Source: DATHWB01 sp046565785
GTDB lineage: Bacteria > Actinomycetota > Acidimicrobiia > Spongiisociales > ZC4RG35
Assembly: GCA_046565785.1 (NCBI GenBank)
Contig: JBKHXZ010000293.1
Span: 1 to 20,205, forward strand
Length of the DNA stretch: 20,205 nucleotides
Direction: 5' to 3'
Made by a program: the position numbers and the translations under genes. The notes below the pieces were generated by a model. The model was not told where the DNA came from. It saw only the letters and a program-made list of their open reading frames with translations, and did no database searches. Position 1 is the first letter of the stretch; each line of letters opens with the position of its first letter. Below are positions 7,583 to 15,051 of the stretch, piece by piece.

Positions 7583-8785
7583 ATGGCCACCGCAATCACC
7601 ATGGGTCCGGACGCCCTCGAAGTACCGAACGACCCGATCGTTCCTTTCATCGAAGGCGACGGGATCGGACCCGATATCTGGGCGGCGTCGGTCCGGGTAT
7701 TCGACGCCGCCGTCGAGAAGGCGTACGGCTCGGACCGGAAGATCGCCTGGAAGGAGGTTCTCGCCGGCGAGAAGGCCTTCAACCAGACAGGTTCGTGGCT
7801 TCCCGACGAGACCGTCGACGCTTTCCGCGAGTACCTGGTGGGCATCAAAGGCCCGCTGACCACCCCGGTCGGCGGAGGGATCCGCTCCCTCAACGTCGCC
7901 CTCCGCCAGACCATGGACCTTTACGCCTGTGTGCGTCCGGTGCGCTGGTTCACTGGAGTTCCTTCGCCGGTCAAAGAGCCCGGTCAGGTCGACATGGTGA
8001 TCTTCCGGGAGAACACCGAAGACGTGTATGCCGGCAAGGAGCTGGAAGCCAACACGCCGGAGGCGGCCAAGCTGCTCGACTTCCTTGCCGCCGAGTACGG
8101 CTGGGAGATCCGGCGGGACTCCGGCCTGGGTATCAAGCCGGTGTCGGTCACCGGTTCCAAGCGCCTGATTCGGGCTGCCATCCGCTACGCCATCGCCAAC
8201 GGCCGCAAGTCGGTGACTCTGGTGCACAAGGGCAACATCATGAAGTTCACCGAAGGCGCGTTCCGCACCTGGGGCTACGAGCTGGTCGAAGACGAATTCA
8301 GTGACGTGGCCGTTTCGTGGGAGGACTGTGGCGGCGACCCGGGTGACAAGATCCTCGTCCAGGACGTCATCGCCGACGCCATGCTGCAGCAGGTGCTCAC
8401 CCGCCCCGGCAACTACGACGTGATCGCCACCATGAACCTGAACGGTGACTACCTGTCCGACGCTCTCGCCGCCCAGGTCGGTGGGATCGGCATCGCCCCA
8501 GGCGCCAACATCAACTACGACACCGGAGTGGCCGTGTTCGAGGCAACCCATGGCACGGCGCCGAAGTACGCCGGCCAGGACAAGGTCAACCCGGGTTCGG
8601 TGATCCTTTCGGGTGAGATGATGTTCCGCTACATGGGTTGGACCGAGGCCGCCGACCTGATCATCGACAGCCTGGAGAAGACGATCGCCGACAAGGTGGT
8701 GACCTACGACTTCGCCCGTCTGATGGACGGGGCGAGCGAGGTGAAGACCTCCGAGTTCGGCTCGGCGATGATCGATCGGATGTGA
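7583..8785 (+). CDS. icd: Isocitrate dehydrogenase, NADP-dependent, E. coli-like homodimeric type
   Basis: TCA-cycle enzyme oxidising isocitrate to 2-oxoglutarate and CO2. The protein has 400 residues and aligns by eye with E. coli Icd along its whole length. Substrate residues are seen as Ser102, Asn104 and Arg108 in IRSLNVALRQ, Arg118, Arg142 and Tyr149 in FRENTEDVY, and Lys216 in HKGNIM. The metal aspartates are Asp265, Asp289 and Asp293. The NADP-selecting residues Lys328 and Tyr329 (APKYAG), Tyr375 and Arg379 are all present, so I call it NADP-specific. Ser102 is the equivalent of the serine phosphorylated by AceK in enterics; no aceK is in view. Ribosome binding site AGGAG is 7 nt upstream. 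Many actinobacteria carry the monomeric Icd instead, so the type is informative. Confidence 0.97.
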   Translation: MATAITMGPDALEVPNDPIVPFIEGDGIGPDIWAASVRVFDAAVEKAYGSDRKIAWKEVLAGEKAFNQTGSWLPDETVDAFREYLVGIKGPLTTPVGGGIRSLNVALRQTMDLYACVRPVRWFTGVPSPVKEPGQVDMVIFRENTEDVYAGKELEANTPEAAKLLDFLAAEYGWEIRRDSGLGIKPVSVTGSKRLIRAAIRYAIANGRKSVTLVHKGNIMKFTEGAFRTWGYELVEDEFSDVAVSWEDCGGDPGDKILVQDVIADAMLQQVLTRPGNYDVIATMNLNGDYLSDALAAQVGGIGIAPGANINYDTGVAVFEATHGTAPKYAGQDKVNPGSVILSGEMMFRYMGWTEAADLIIDSLEKTIADKVVTYDFARLMDGASEVKTSEFGSAMIDRM

Positions 8786-9525
8786 AACTCGATCATGTTG
8801 CGATCGCGGCACCGGATCACCGCCCGGTGCTGCGGTCCATCACCGGTGATCTCGGTGGCCTCGTCATCAGTGGAGGCACACCACCCCGGTCGGGGTTCCG
8901 GGCCATGCAGGTGCGGGTCGGCCGCGGGTTGGCGGGCATGACCGTCGAGATCCTCGAACCGCACCGCCCCGAACACAACGACTTCCTCGCCCGGTTCGTC
9001 GAGTCCACCGGTGGTGGCGTTCACCACATCACGTTCAAGACCGACGACGTCATCACCGAACGTGGACGGTTGCAGTCGTTGGGGATCGACCCGGTGGGGG
9101 TGAACTTCGCCAGCGACGGCTGGAAGGAGATGTTCATCCACCCCAAGGACGGTCACGGAACGGTCATCCAGATCGCCCAGTCGGGTTGGGAGCCGCCCCC
9201 GATGGACGCGTGGCTCGCCGCGTTGCCGGATGGGCTGATGATCTTCGACGAATCCGAATCTGGTCGGTGGTGGGACGAGACGTGTGTGGTGACCTCCGAT
9301 GTCACGGCGACCCTCGAACGGGTGGTGATCGCCACACCGGATGTCCAGGCCAGCCTGGCGTTCTACGTCGACGTCCTCGGCGGTGAGCCCGACGGTCACG
9401 TGGTGCGCTGGGACGGGGGAGAGATCCTGGTGGAGGAATCCGACGGCCGACCACGGGTGGCACGGCTGGAGATCACGGGCGCACCGAGCATCGAGATCGC
9501 TGGAGTTTTGCTCGTCGCGACGTAA
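8782..9525 (+). CDS. VOC-fold (glyoxalase/methylmalonyl-CoA epimerase-like) protein with a second partial VOC module
   Basis: Member of the vicinal oxygen chelate superfamily, 247 residues, substrate unknown. The first module begins at the N-terminus with LDHVAIAAPD and contains GMTVEIL, GGGVHHITFKTDD and HPKDGHGTVIQIAQ. Possible metal ligands are His5, Glu56 and His81 or His82; the fourth ligand position, usually Glu, appears to be Gln130. A second module starts near residue 178 with LERVVIATPDVQASLAFYVDVLG but ends after about 70 residues, shorter than a full VOC unit. The GTG start at 8782 overlaps the icd stop as GTGA, so translation is likely coupled to icd. Methylmalonyl-CoA epimerase is a possible but unproven assignment. 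Confidence 0.85.
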   Translation: MKLDHVAIAAPDHRPVLRSITGDLGGLVISGGTPPRSGFRAMQVRVGRGLAGMTVEILEPHRPEHNDFLARFVESTGGGVHHITFKTDDVITERGRLQSLGIDPVGVNFASDGWKEMFIHPKDGHGTVIQIAQSGWEPPPMDAWLAALPDGLMIFDESESGRWWDETCVVTSDVTATLERVVIATPDVQASLAFYVDVLGGEPDGHVVRWDGGEILVEESDGRPRVARLEITGAPSIEIAGVLLVAT

Positions 9526-9548
9526 CACGAGGTCCCCGAATCCGACTG

Positions 9549-9576
9549 TTGCGCTGTAGGTCCGAAGGCCTACCCT
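9549..9576 (+). promoter_or_regulatory. Candidate promoter of the TadE-TadG pair
   Basis: TTGCGC (9549-9554), 16 nt, then TACCCT (9571-9576) resembles a sigma-70-type promoter. The transcript would have a leader of about 30 nt carrying GGGAGG at 9599-9604, 7 nt before the TadE ATG. Confidence 0.35.
9556..9573. repeat. Short inverted repeat over the presumed -10 element
   Basis: GTAGG at 9556-9560 and CCTAC at 9569-9573 are perfect inverted copies separated by 8 nt. The right arm overlaps the TACCCT -10 candidate, the position expected of an operator. With only 5-bp arms it may be chance. Confidence 0.25.
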
Positions 9577-9611
9577 TTCGGCAGGAGCGAATGGGCGTGG
9601 GAGGCACATTC

Positions 9612-10139
9612 ATGCGGGCAACACGAACGCGCGAGCGCGGCGCTGCGCTGGTCGAGTTCGCCCTGTTGATGCCGTTGCTCGTGATGCTCATCCTCGGAAT
9701 CGTGAGTGTCGGGATTGCCTACAACCACCAGCTGTCACTGACCCACGCGGCGAGGGAGACGGCTCGGTACGCAGCAACCCTGCCAGTCGAAAACTTTGCC
9801 AGCAAGAGCGCCTGGCTGGACGAAGTGGCAGCCCAGGCGATCGCCAACGGCACGGGCACCCTCGATGACGGTGTACCTGGACGGGTTGTGTGCGTAGCGT
9901 ATGTCTACCCGCAGGGGACGACGACGGGAACCGATCCGACCGAACGCAGGCTCGACGACGGAAGCGGCAGCCTGGTCCGCGACGCCTCCCCTTGTTTCGC
10001 CGACGGCCGTCCCGACACCGAGCGCCGAGTTCAGGTGACTGTCGCCCGGGAGTCCGATTTCAACGTCATCGTCTTCACCCAGACACTGACCTTGGATTCT
10101 GAAGCAGTCAGTCGTTTCGAAGCGGCGCTCGGATCATGA
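9612..10139 (+). CDS. TadE-like pseudopilin
   Basis: Minor pseudopilin-like protein of 175 residues, of the kind that works with Tad (tight adherence) pili at the cytoplasmic membrane. The N-terminus has a class III signal: a short basic leader ending RERG, then AALVEFALLMPL, with glutamate at +5 after the presumed G/A cleavage, and one hydrophobic helix of about 20 residues. The motif HAARETARYAAT right after the helix is typical of TadE. The rest is a small ectodomain with two cysteines. ATG 9612 is chosen because GGGAGG lies 7 nt upstream; earlier in-frame starts would lengthen the leader. The gene overlaps the following TadG-like gene by 4 nt (ATGA). No Tad motor or Flp pilin gene is adjacent. 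Confidence 0.9.
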   Translation: MRATRTRERGAALVEFALLMPLLVMLILGIVSVGIAYNHQLSLTHAARETARYAATLPVENFASKSAWLDEVAAQAIANGTGTLDDGVPGRVVCVAYVYPQGTTTGTDPTERRLDDGSGSLVRDASPCFADGRPDTERRVQVTVARESDFNVIVFTQTLTLDSEAVSRFEAALGS

Positions 10140-11890
10140 CGACCGTCGAACGTGAGCGAGGAGCCACCCTGATCCTCGTCGCCGCGTCATTGCTGCTCTT
10201 GATTGGGGTCGTCGCAATCGTGGTCGACCTGGCCGCCGTTCGACTCGACCTCCGCACAGATCGCCTGGCCGCCGACGCGGCCTCCACGGCCGGTGTGTTG
10301 GCGATCGATCCCTTTGCCGGGTCAGGGGTCGATGAGGGATGTGAGACGGCGTGGAACTACGCACTGTTGAATCTCGACGGGGTGGACCCGTCGACACCCG
10401 CGCCCGCGCAATGCGCCACAGCCTTCACCACCTCCTGTGACTCGGCTGTTGCCCGCACTGCGACCGGTGTGGTCGGCCCGTACACAGTGGAGATCACTCA
10501 CCCGGTTCCGGACGCTCATGAGTTCATGGGTGCCCAGGCGATCAACGCGGCGATCGACGGAGTTCCCTGTCAACGATTCGCCGTAGCAGTTACCCGTGAT
10601 CGTCAGCACGCATTTGCCCAGGTGATGGGATTCGATTCGACAGCCACTCGGGTCGTTAGCGTCGCCCGGCTCGATCCCGACGCCGGTGGCGGCGAAGTCG
10701 TTCCATTACTGGTTCTCGAGCCGATCAACTGTGCGTTGATAACCAAGGGTCAGGCGAAGGTCACGGTCTCGTACGACGAGGTCACTCAGACTCCCGGGTT
10801 CATCGTGGTCGACTCCGACGCTTCTGCATGCCAGCCGCCCAATGGGGCTTTCTCGATCGATGCAGAGGGAAACCAGAATGGGTGGATCAGGGCTATTCCG
10901 GTACCGGTGACCAACATCCCTTCCGCCATTCTGTCCTATGCGCTTTCTGGGATTCCGCCCGCGAACTCGGCAAAAGCCTTCGACCCGAGCGACTTGACGA
11001 GCCCGGTCGATCCGGCAGACGCCGATCCACTGGATCCGCCCGAAAGCCTCTTCCGGCTCTACCCGGAACCGATTGCGGTCTCGCGCCGCATCACACGCGC
11101 TCCGATCGACTGGCGGTACAACTGCAAGGCGAGCTACGACCCCTATCCCTTTGTGTTGTCCGATCCGAGCCAGGGTCACGTCATCGTTCCGGGATGCCCA
11201 CAGTCGCCTGCCCCCCACATCGACGACCATGTCACGGCCTACGGTGCCGGTACGCCGACTGGTAGCTGGAACAATTGGATCAGCGCGGGGTATCCGTGCA
11301 CGGTCAATGCCCCCCTCACTCTGTCCGGCAACTGGTTCATCGACTGTCCAGGTGGGTTGATCGTCAACGGGACAGCACTCGAGTTCACCGATGGCGATCT
11401 GGTGTTGACCGGGGGGATCGATCTGCGCTCGACCTCGAGCCTGAAGATCAACGAGGGTTCCGGGATGGATCATTTCCTCTTCGTGCGCAAGGAAGGTACC
11501 AACGGAACCATCCTCAAGAACGCCCAGTCGACGCTGGTGCTCGAGCGGACGTTCGTCTACCTGGCTAACGGCGCCGTGGACTTGCGAGGCGGTGACGGTG
11601 GATTGACCTGGACTGCGCCTGTGTCCGGAACCTGGGAGGATCTGGCCCTGTGGTCCGAGGGGGCGATTCCCCACGAGATCGGTGGGCAGGCAGGTAACAC
11701 GCTCACCGGTACCTTCTTCACACCGTATGCAGAGCCGTTCTCACTCACGGGACAGGGCGGACAGTTCCAGACCGAGGCGCAGTTCATCACCCGTCGACTC
11801 GAGGTCAAGGGCCAGGGCGAGGTCAAGATGACGCCCGATCCGGACAGCTCGACGCTGATCCCCATCCGCGCTGTCCGCCTGATTCGCTGA
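10136..11890 (+). CDS. TadG-like pseudopilin with long beta-rich ectodomain
   Basis: Tad-type pseudopilin-like protein of 584 residues. The leader ERERG and hydrophobic helix (about 10-33, ATLILVAASLLLL) followed by DLAAVRLDLRTDRLAADAAS matches the putative Flp-pilus-assembly TadG N-terminal region; no Glu at +5, as usual for TadG. From about residue 190 the chain is rich in short Gly, Asn, Ser and Thr turns with alternating hydrophobic residues (DGDLVLTGGIDLRSTSSLKI, GNTLTGTFFTP, LEVKGQGEVKM), suggesting a beta-helix or similar repetitive beta fold. It lacks the Asp-box MIDAS sequence of TadG proteins that end in a von Willebrand A domain. Translationally coupled to the TadE gene by ATGA. 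The C-terminal pattern resembles that of the TadG-like protein at 15930-17144. Confidence 0.85.
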   Translation: MTTVERERGATLILVAASLLLLIGVVAIVVDLAAVRLDLRTDRLAADAASTAGVLAIDPFAGSGVDEGCETAWNYALLNLDGVDPSTPAPAQCATAFTTSCDSAVARTATGVVGPYTVEITHPVPDAHEFMGAQAINAAIDGVPCQRFAVAVTRDRQHAFAQVMGFDSTATRVVSVARLDPDAGGGEVVPLLVLEPINCALITKGQAKVTVSYDEVTQTPGFIVVDSDASACQPPNGAFSIDAEGNQNGWIRAIPVPVTNIPSAILSYALSGIPPANSAKAFDPSDLTSPVDPADADPLDPPESLFRLYPEPIAVSRRITRAPIDWRYNCKASYDPYPFVLSDPSQGHVIVPGCPQSPAPHIDDHVTAYGAGTPTGSWNNWISAGYPCTVNAPLTLSGNWFIDCPGGLIVNGTALEFTDGDLVLTGGIDLRSTSSLKINEGSGMDHFLFVRKEGTNGTILKNAQSTLVLERTFVYLANGAVDLRGGDGGLTWTAPVSGTWEDLALWSEGAIPHEIGGQAGNTLTGTFFTPYAEPFSLTGQGGQFQTEAQFITRRLEVKGQGEVKMTPDPDSSTLIPIRAVRLIR

Positions 11891-11903
11891 CCTCCATCCC
11901 CAC

Positions 11904-11909
11904 TACCCT
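11904..11909 (+). promoter_or_regulatory. Candidate -10 element for leaderless mdh mRNA
   Basis: TACCCT stands 7 nt before ATG 11917. The interval is pyrimidine-rich with no ribosome binding site, so the transcript probably begins at the start codon. No clear -35. Confidence 0.45.
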
Positions 11910-11916
11910 CCGCCTC

Positions 11917-12903
11917 ATGACTTCCCCCAAGCGTGTTGCCGTCACCGGTGCTGCCGGGCAGATCGGCTATTCCTTGCTGTTTCGTATCGCTTCCGGACAG
12001 GTCTACGGCCCGGACCAGCCCGTCATCCTTCAGATGCTGGAGATCACCCCCGCCCTGGGCGCTCTCGATGGCGTTGCCATGGAACTCGAGGACTGTGCGT
12101 TTCCGCTGCTCGCCGGCATGGTCAAGACCGACGACGCCGAGACGGCTTTCGCCGACGCCGATGCCGCCCTCCTCGTCGGTGCGATGCCCCGCAAGGCCGG
12201 TATGGAGCGATCGGATCTCCTCAGTGCCAACGGGGCCATCTTCACCGGTCAGGGCCGTGCCTTGAGTGCTGCCGCCAAGCGTGACGTCAAGGTGCTCGTG
12301 GTGGGCAACCCGGCCAACACGAATGCCCTCATCGCCATGAACAATGCTCCGGACCTCGATCCGAAACAGTTCACGGCCATGACCCGTCTCGACCACAACC
12401 GGGCGATGAGCCAGCTCTCGGCCAAGGTGGACGCTTCGGTCACCGACATCAAGAAGATGACGATCTGGGGCAATCACTCGACCACCCAATACCCCGATCT
12501 CTTCCACTGCGAGGTCGCAGGCCGCAACGCCTACGAGCTGGTGGGTGACCACGTCTGGGTCGATCAGACTTTCATTCCGACGGTCGCCAAGCGGGGGGCG
12601 GCCATCATCGAGGCTCGCGGGGCGTCCAGCGCCGCCTCGGCCGCCAACGCCGCTATCGACCACATGCGGGACTGGGTGAACGGCACGCCGGACGGGGACT
12701 GGGTGTCGATGTCGGTCCCGTCAGATGGGTCCTATGGAGTTCCCGAGGGTCTCATCTCTTCGTTCCCGTGCACTACCAACGACGGAGAATGGGCGATCGT
12801 GCAGGGTCTCGAAATCGACGCGTACAGCCGGTCGAAGATCGATACTTCTGCGGCCGAGTTGGCCGACGAGCGAGACGCGGTCCGAGAACTCGGTCTGATC
12901 TGA
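11917..12903 (+). CDS. mdh: Malate dehydrogenase, NAD-dependent
   Basis: Reversible oxidation of malate to oxaloacetate in the TCA cycle. The protein has 328 residues, normal for the cytosolic-type MDH of actinobacteria. The Rossmann motif is GAAGQIG (11-17) with acidic Glu42 after beta 2, favouring NAD. Substrate and catalytic residues appear as Arg92 and Arg98 in the mobile loop MPRKAGMERSDLL, Asn131, the Asp159 and Arg162 of TRLDHNRA, and proton-relay His187 in WGNHSTTQYPD. It lies 26 nt after the TadG-like gene with its own -10 candidate, so I infer independent expression. Its end converges with the small membrane-protein gene 8 bp away. Confidence 0.97.
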   Translation: MTSPKRVAVTGAAGQIGYSLLFRIASGQVYGPDQPVILQMLEITPALGALDGVAMELEDCAFPLLAGMVKTDDAETAFADADAALLVGAMPRKAGMERSDLLSANGAIFTGQGRALSAAAKRDVKVLVVGNPANTNALIAMNNAPDLDPKQFTAMTRLDHNRAMSQLSAKVDASVTDIKKMTIWGNHSTTQYPDLFHCEVAGRNAYELVGDHVWVDQTFIPTVAKRGAAIIEARGASSAASAANAAIDHMRDWVNGTPDGDWVSMSVPSDGSYGVPEGLISSFPCTTNDGEWAIVQGLEIDAYSRSKIDTSAAELADERDAVRELGLI

Positions 12904-12911
12904 CGAGGTCT

Positions 12912-13133
12912 TCAGGCCGCGGCTTGCTGTTTCGGCTTGGGCAGCCGGATCAGCTCCCCGGACGGCTTGCGTGCGACGGCGAGTGCGTACGCCCCCGCTC
13001 CCACTCCGAGGGCGGTTCCCGCCATCAGCGAGACCTCACCGGTGAGCGCGGCGAGGATCGTCACCGCCACCGAGAACAGCGCAGCAGCCACGAATACGGT
13101 GCGGGCTAGGTGCAGGTTGAAGGTCTTCAGCAT
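12912..13133 (-). CDS. Small two-helix membrane protein, function unknown
   Basis: 73-residue protein not recognised by family. Two hydrophobic segments are visible, about residues 11-31 (RTVFVAAALFSVAVTILAAL) and 36-54 (LMAGTALGVGAGAYALAVA), joined by a short GEVS turn, with a basic, Pro-rich C-terminal tail ending KPKQQAAA. This suggests an integral membrane hairpin with both ends on the cytoplasmic side. GAGGA lies about 4 nt before the ATG. It is convergent with mdh and divergent from the DUF222 gene. The regular hydrophobicity and ribosome binding site support a real gene, but there is no motif to give a role. Confidence 0.7.
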   Translation of the reverse strand: MLKTFNLHLARTVFVAAALFSVAVTILAALTGEVSLMAGTALGVGAGAYALAVARKPSGELIRLPKPKQQAAA

Positions 13134-13205
13134 GAGTCCTCGCAGGCTCGATTCCTGGTTCTTGATCGGCTGCGGAGGGGACCTGCTTGAGGGGAATCAG
13201 GGGTC

Positions 13206-13235
13206 TTGGAAAGTGTCGTTGGAGTGTTGTATGGT
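13206..13235 (+). promoter_or_regulatory. Promoter of the DUF222/HNH gene (leaderless)
   Basis: TTGGAA (13206-13211), 18 nt, TATGGT (13230-13235), then 8 nt to ATG 13244. It is the best-formed promoter in the window and has no ribosome binding site before the ATG, so the mRNA probably has no leader. Confidence 0.55.
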
Positions 13236-13243
13236 GCGAACAG

Positions 13244-14563
13244 ATGTTCGACGAATACGAGTATTGGAAGAATCAAGACCAGCTGATCGACGAACTCCTC
13301 GAATCCGGTGCGTTGGAGGAGATGGAGGACGTGCCGTTCCGCTTGCCCCCCGACCTCGACCAGTGGGAACCGGGGCTGGCTCTCGCCGCCGTCCTGTCCT
13401 CGGTTTCGGTCGATTCCCTCGAAGAGGAAGACCGCATCCTCTATCTGAAAGCCTCAGAGCGTCTGAACGCGGCCGGCCAGGCGCGCACGTTCCGGGCGAT
13501 GACGTCGATCACCGACGCCTACGAGGACTTGGGCCTCGACACCGCCGAGGCGCATCGTGGGGCGGCCCTCGAGATCCGCTCGGCTCTGCGCCTCACGCCG
13601 CGGGCAGCCGAGAACGAACTCGATCTCGCCCATTCGGTCCGTACCCGGGTGCCGGCTCTGATCGAGGCGATGGAAGCCGGCCGCCTCGACCGCAACCGGG
13701 CACGTGTGCTGAGTCGGCACACCGAGCACCTGTCCACCGCCGGGGCACGCACCATCTGTGACGAAGTGCTTCCGAAGGCGGATCGACTCACGACCGGTCA
13801 GTTGACCGAAGCGGTCCGCTCGACCTGCCTGCGACTCCTCCCGGAGGAGACCCAACGCCAGCGTGAGCACGCCCGCAGCGAACGTCGTGTCGAGAGCTAT
13901 CCGAACCCTGACGGGACCGTCACCTTGATCCTCTACGGGCTCGATCCGGTACACGCCCGCGAGATCCTCGACCGCCTCACCCGGCTCGCCCGCCAGTGCA
14001 CGGGTGAGGGCGAGTCGCGCACGATGGACCAGTTGCGCAGCGACATCGCCGTCGACGATCTGCGTGGCCACTCCGGCCCGGTGACGCAGGGTTCGGTGCA
14101 CATCACCGTCGATCTCGCCACCCTCGCCGAACTGTCCCAGCATCCGGGCGATTTGGCGGGTTACGGTCCGGTGGTCGCCGACATCGCCCGGCAGGTCACC
14201 GAGCAGCTCGGCTCGGATACCTGGCAGTGGACGGTCACCGGCGACGGTTCCGGGATGCCGGTCTGTGACGGGACGACCCGTCGGCGTCCCACCGCATCAC
14301 AGGTCCGTCGTGTGCGGGCCGGTTCCCGTACCTGTGCCGCTCCTGGGTGTCGTGCGCCGGCGGTGGACTGCGATCTCGATCACATCCGGCCGTGGGCGCA
14401 ATCGAAGAAGACTTCGAGCGCCGATTTGGCCCCGTGCTGTGAGAAGGACCATTGCACCCGGCATCACACAGGGTGGAAGTACGAACGTCTGCCGAACGGC
14501 GACTTCGTGTGGACCAGTCCGCTCGGGGTCCGCTACACCACCAGCGGGGTCGATCCCCCCTGA
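13244..14563 (+). CDS. DUF222 domain protein with C-terminal HNH nuclease motif (13E12 repeat family)
   Basis: Actinobacterial family of unknown role, 439 residues. The N-terminal helical DUF222 region covers about 40-330 and includes AMEAGRLDRNRARVLSRHTEHL. The C-terminus has an HNH nuclease module: Cys364 and Cys369 in TCAAPGCRAP, Asp379-His380 in CDLDHIRPW, then the zinc and metal ligands of CCEKDHCTRHHTGW (398-411). All key HNH residues are present, so it is probably catalytically competent. The family is often multicopy and sometimes linked with mobile elements (REP13E12 in mycobacteria), but I see no flanking repeats here. An upstream ATG at 13187 is in frame but would place the promoter inside the gene; ATG 13244 is preferred. 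Confidence 0.92.
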   Translation: MFDEYEYWKNQDQLIDELLESGALEEMEDVPFRLPPDLDQWEPGLALAAVLSSVSVDSLEEEDRILYLKASERLNAAGQARTFRAMTSITDAYEDLGLDTAEAHRGAALEIRSALRLTPRAAENELDLAHSVRTRVPALIEAMEAGRLDRNRARVLSRHTEHLSTAGARTICDEVLPKADRLTTGQLTEAVRSTCLRLLPEETQRQREHARSERRVESYPNPDGTVTLILYGLDPVHAREILDRLTRLARQCTGEGESRTMDQLRSDIAVDDLRGHSGPVTQGSVHITVDLATLAELSQHPGDLAGYGPVVADIARQVTEQLGSDTWQWTVTGDGSGMPVCDGTTRRRPTASQVRRVRAGSRTCAAPGCRAPAVDCDLDHIRPWAQSKKTSSADLAPCCEKDHCTRHHTGWKYERLPNGDFVWTSPLGVRYTTSGVDPP

Positions 14564-14599
14564 CGGTCACCGCACTTCCCCGCCTGATACCGACCCGAA

Positions 14600-14986
14600 C
14601 TAGTACTCGACTTCGACGTCCGCCGTGGCTGCCTGCCACTGCTGGATCGCGGCCTGATGCATCATCAGCTTGGCGAGGTTTCCCGACACTTTCAGCTTGC
14701 CGGTCATGAACGCCGTCTGTGTGTTCAGGTCGCCTTTGGCGATAGCCGAGGCGGTGTCGTAGTTCTGGCCGATGGTGACGTCTGCGCCGTCGATCGAACC
14801 CAACGACAGGGTGGTCGTGCCGCCCGAGGCCTTCAGGTAGTACGAGATGTCGCCGTCGGGAGTGTCGGTCACGTTGAATTGCAGTCCGAGGTCGGCGTTG
14901 CCCATGGCGCTCTTGAAGCCCGGGTGGTTGTTGAGCGCGTCTTCGACGGCCTGGGCCCATTCGGCGGAGAGGAACTTGACTGCCAT
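14600..14986 (-). CDS. SCP2 sterol-carrier domain protein
   Basis: 128-residue single-domain protein resembling the SCP2 sterol-binding fold: KFLSAEWAQAVEDALN at the N-terminus, LGLQFNVTDTPDGDISYYL, then AFMTGKLKVSGNLAKLMMHQ, the usual C-terminal SCP2 motif (TGKLKVxGN). Such proteins bind lipids or acyl-CoA in the cytosol; the ligand is not predictable. Start ATG 14986 has GAGGAG 7 nt upstream. It lies downstream of, and in the same direction as, the DapA-superfamily aldolase with a 65-bp gap carrying a possible promoter. Convergent with the DUF222 gene 36 bp away. Confidence 0.88.
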   Translation of the reverse strand: MAVKFLSAEWAQAVEDALNNHPGFKSAMGNADLGLQFNVTDTPDGDISYYLKASGGTTTLSLGSIDGADVTIGQNYDTASAIAKGDLNTQTAFMTGKLKVSGNLAKLMMHQAAIQQWQAATADVEVEY

Positions 14987-14993
14987 GTGTGAA

Positions 14994-15024
14994 CTCCTCG
15001 AGAGATCGGGGTGGTCGAATCGTA
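14994..15024 (-). promoter_or_regulatory. Candidate SCP2 gene -10 and ribosome binding site
   Basis: Minus-strand TACGAT at 15024-15019 and GAGGAG at 14999-14994, 7 nt before the ATG. The leader would be about 25 nt. No good -35 at the right distance. Confidence 0.4.
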
Positions 15025-15051
15025 GCGGTGGAGTGGTTTTTGAGCGAACGG

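Noticed and set aside
7541..8812. A 423-codon minus-strand open frame opposite icd
   Set aside because: Antisense to a highly conserved gene, no motif and no ribosome binding site.
14564..14599. Possible terminator between the convergent DUF222 and SCP2 genes
   Set aside because: No stem-loop or T tract is visible in the 36 bp.
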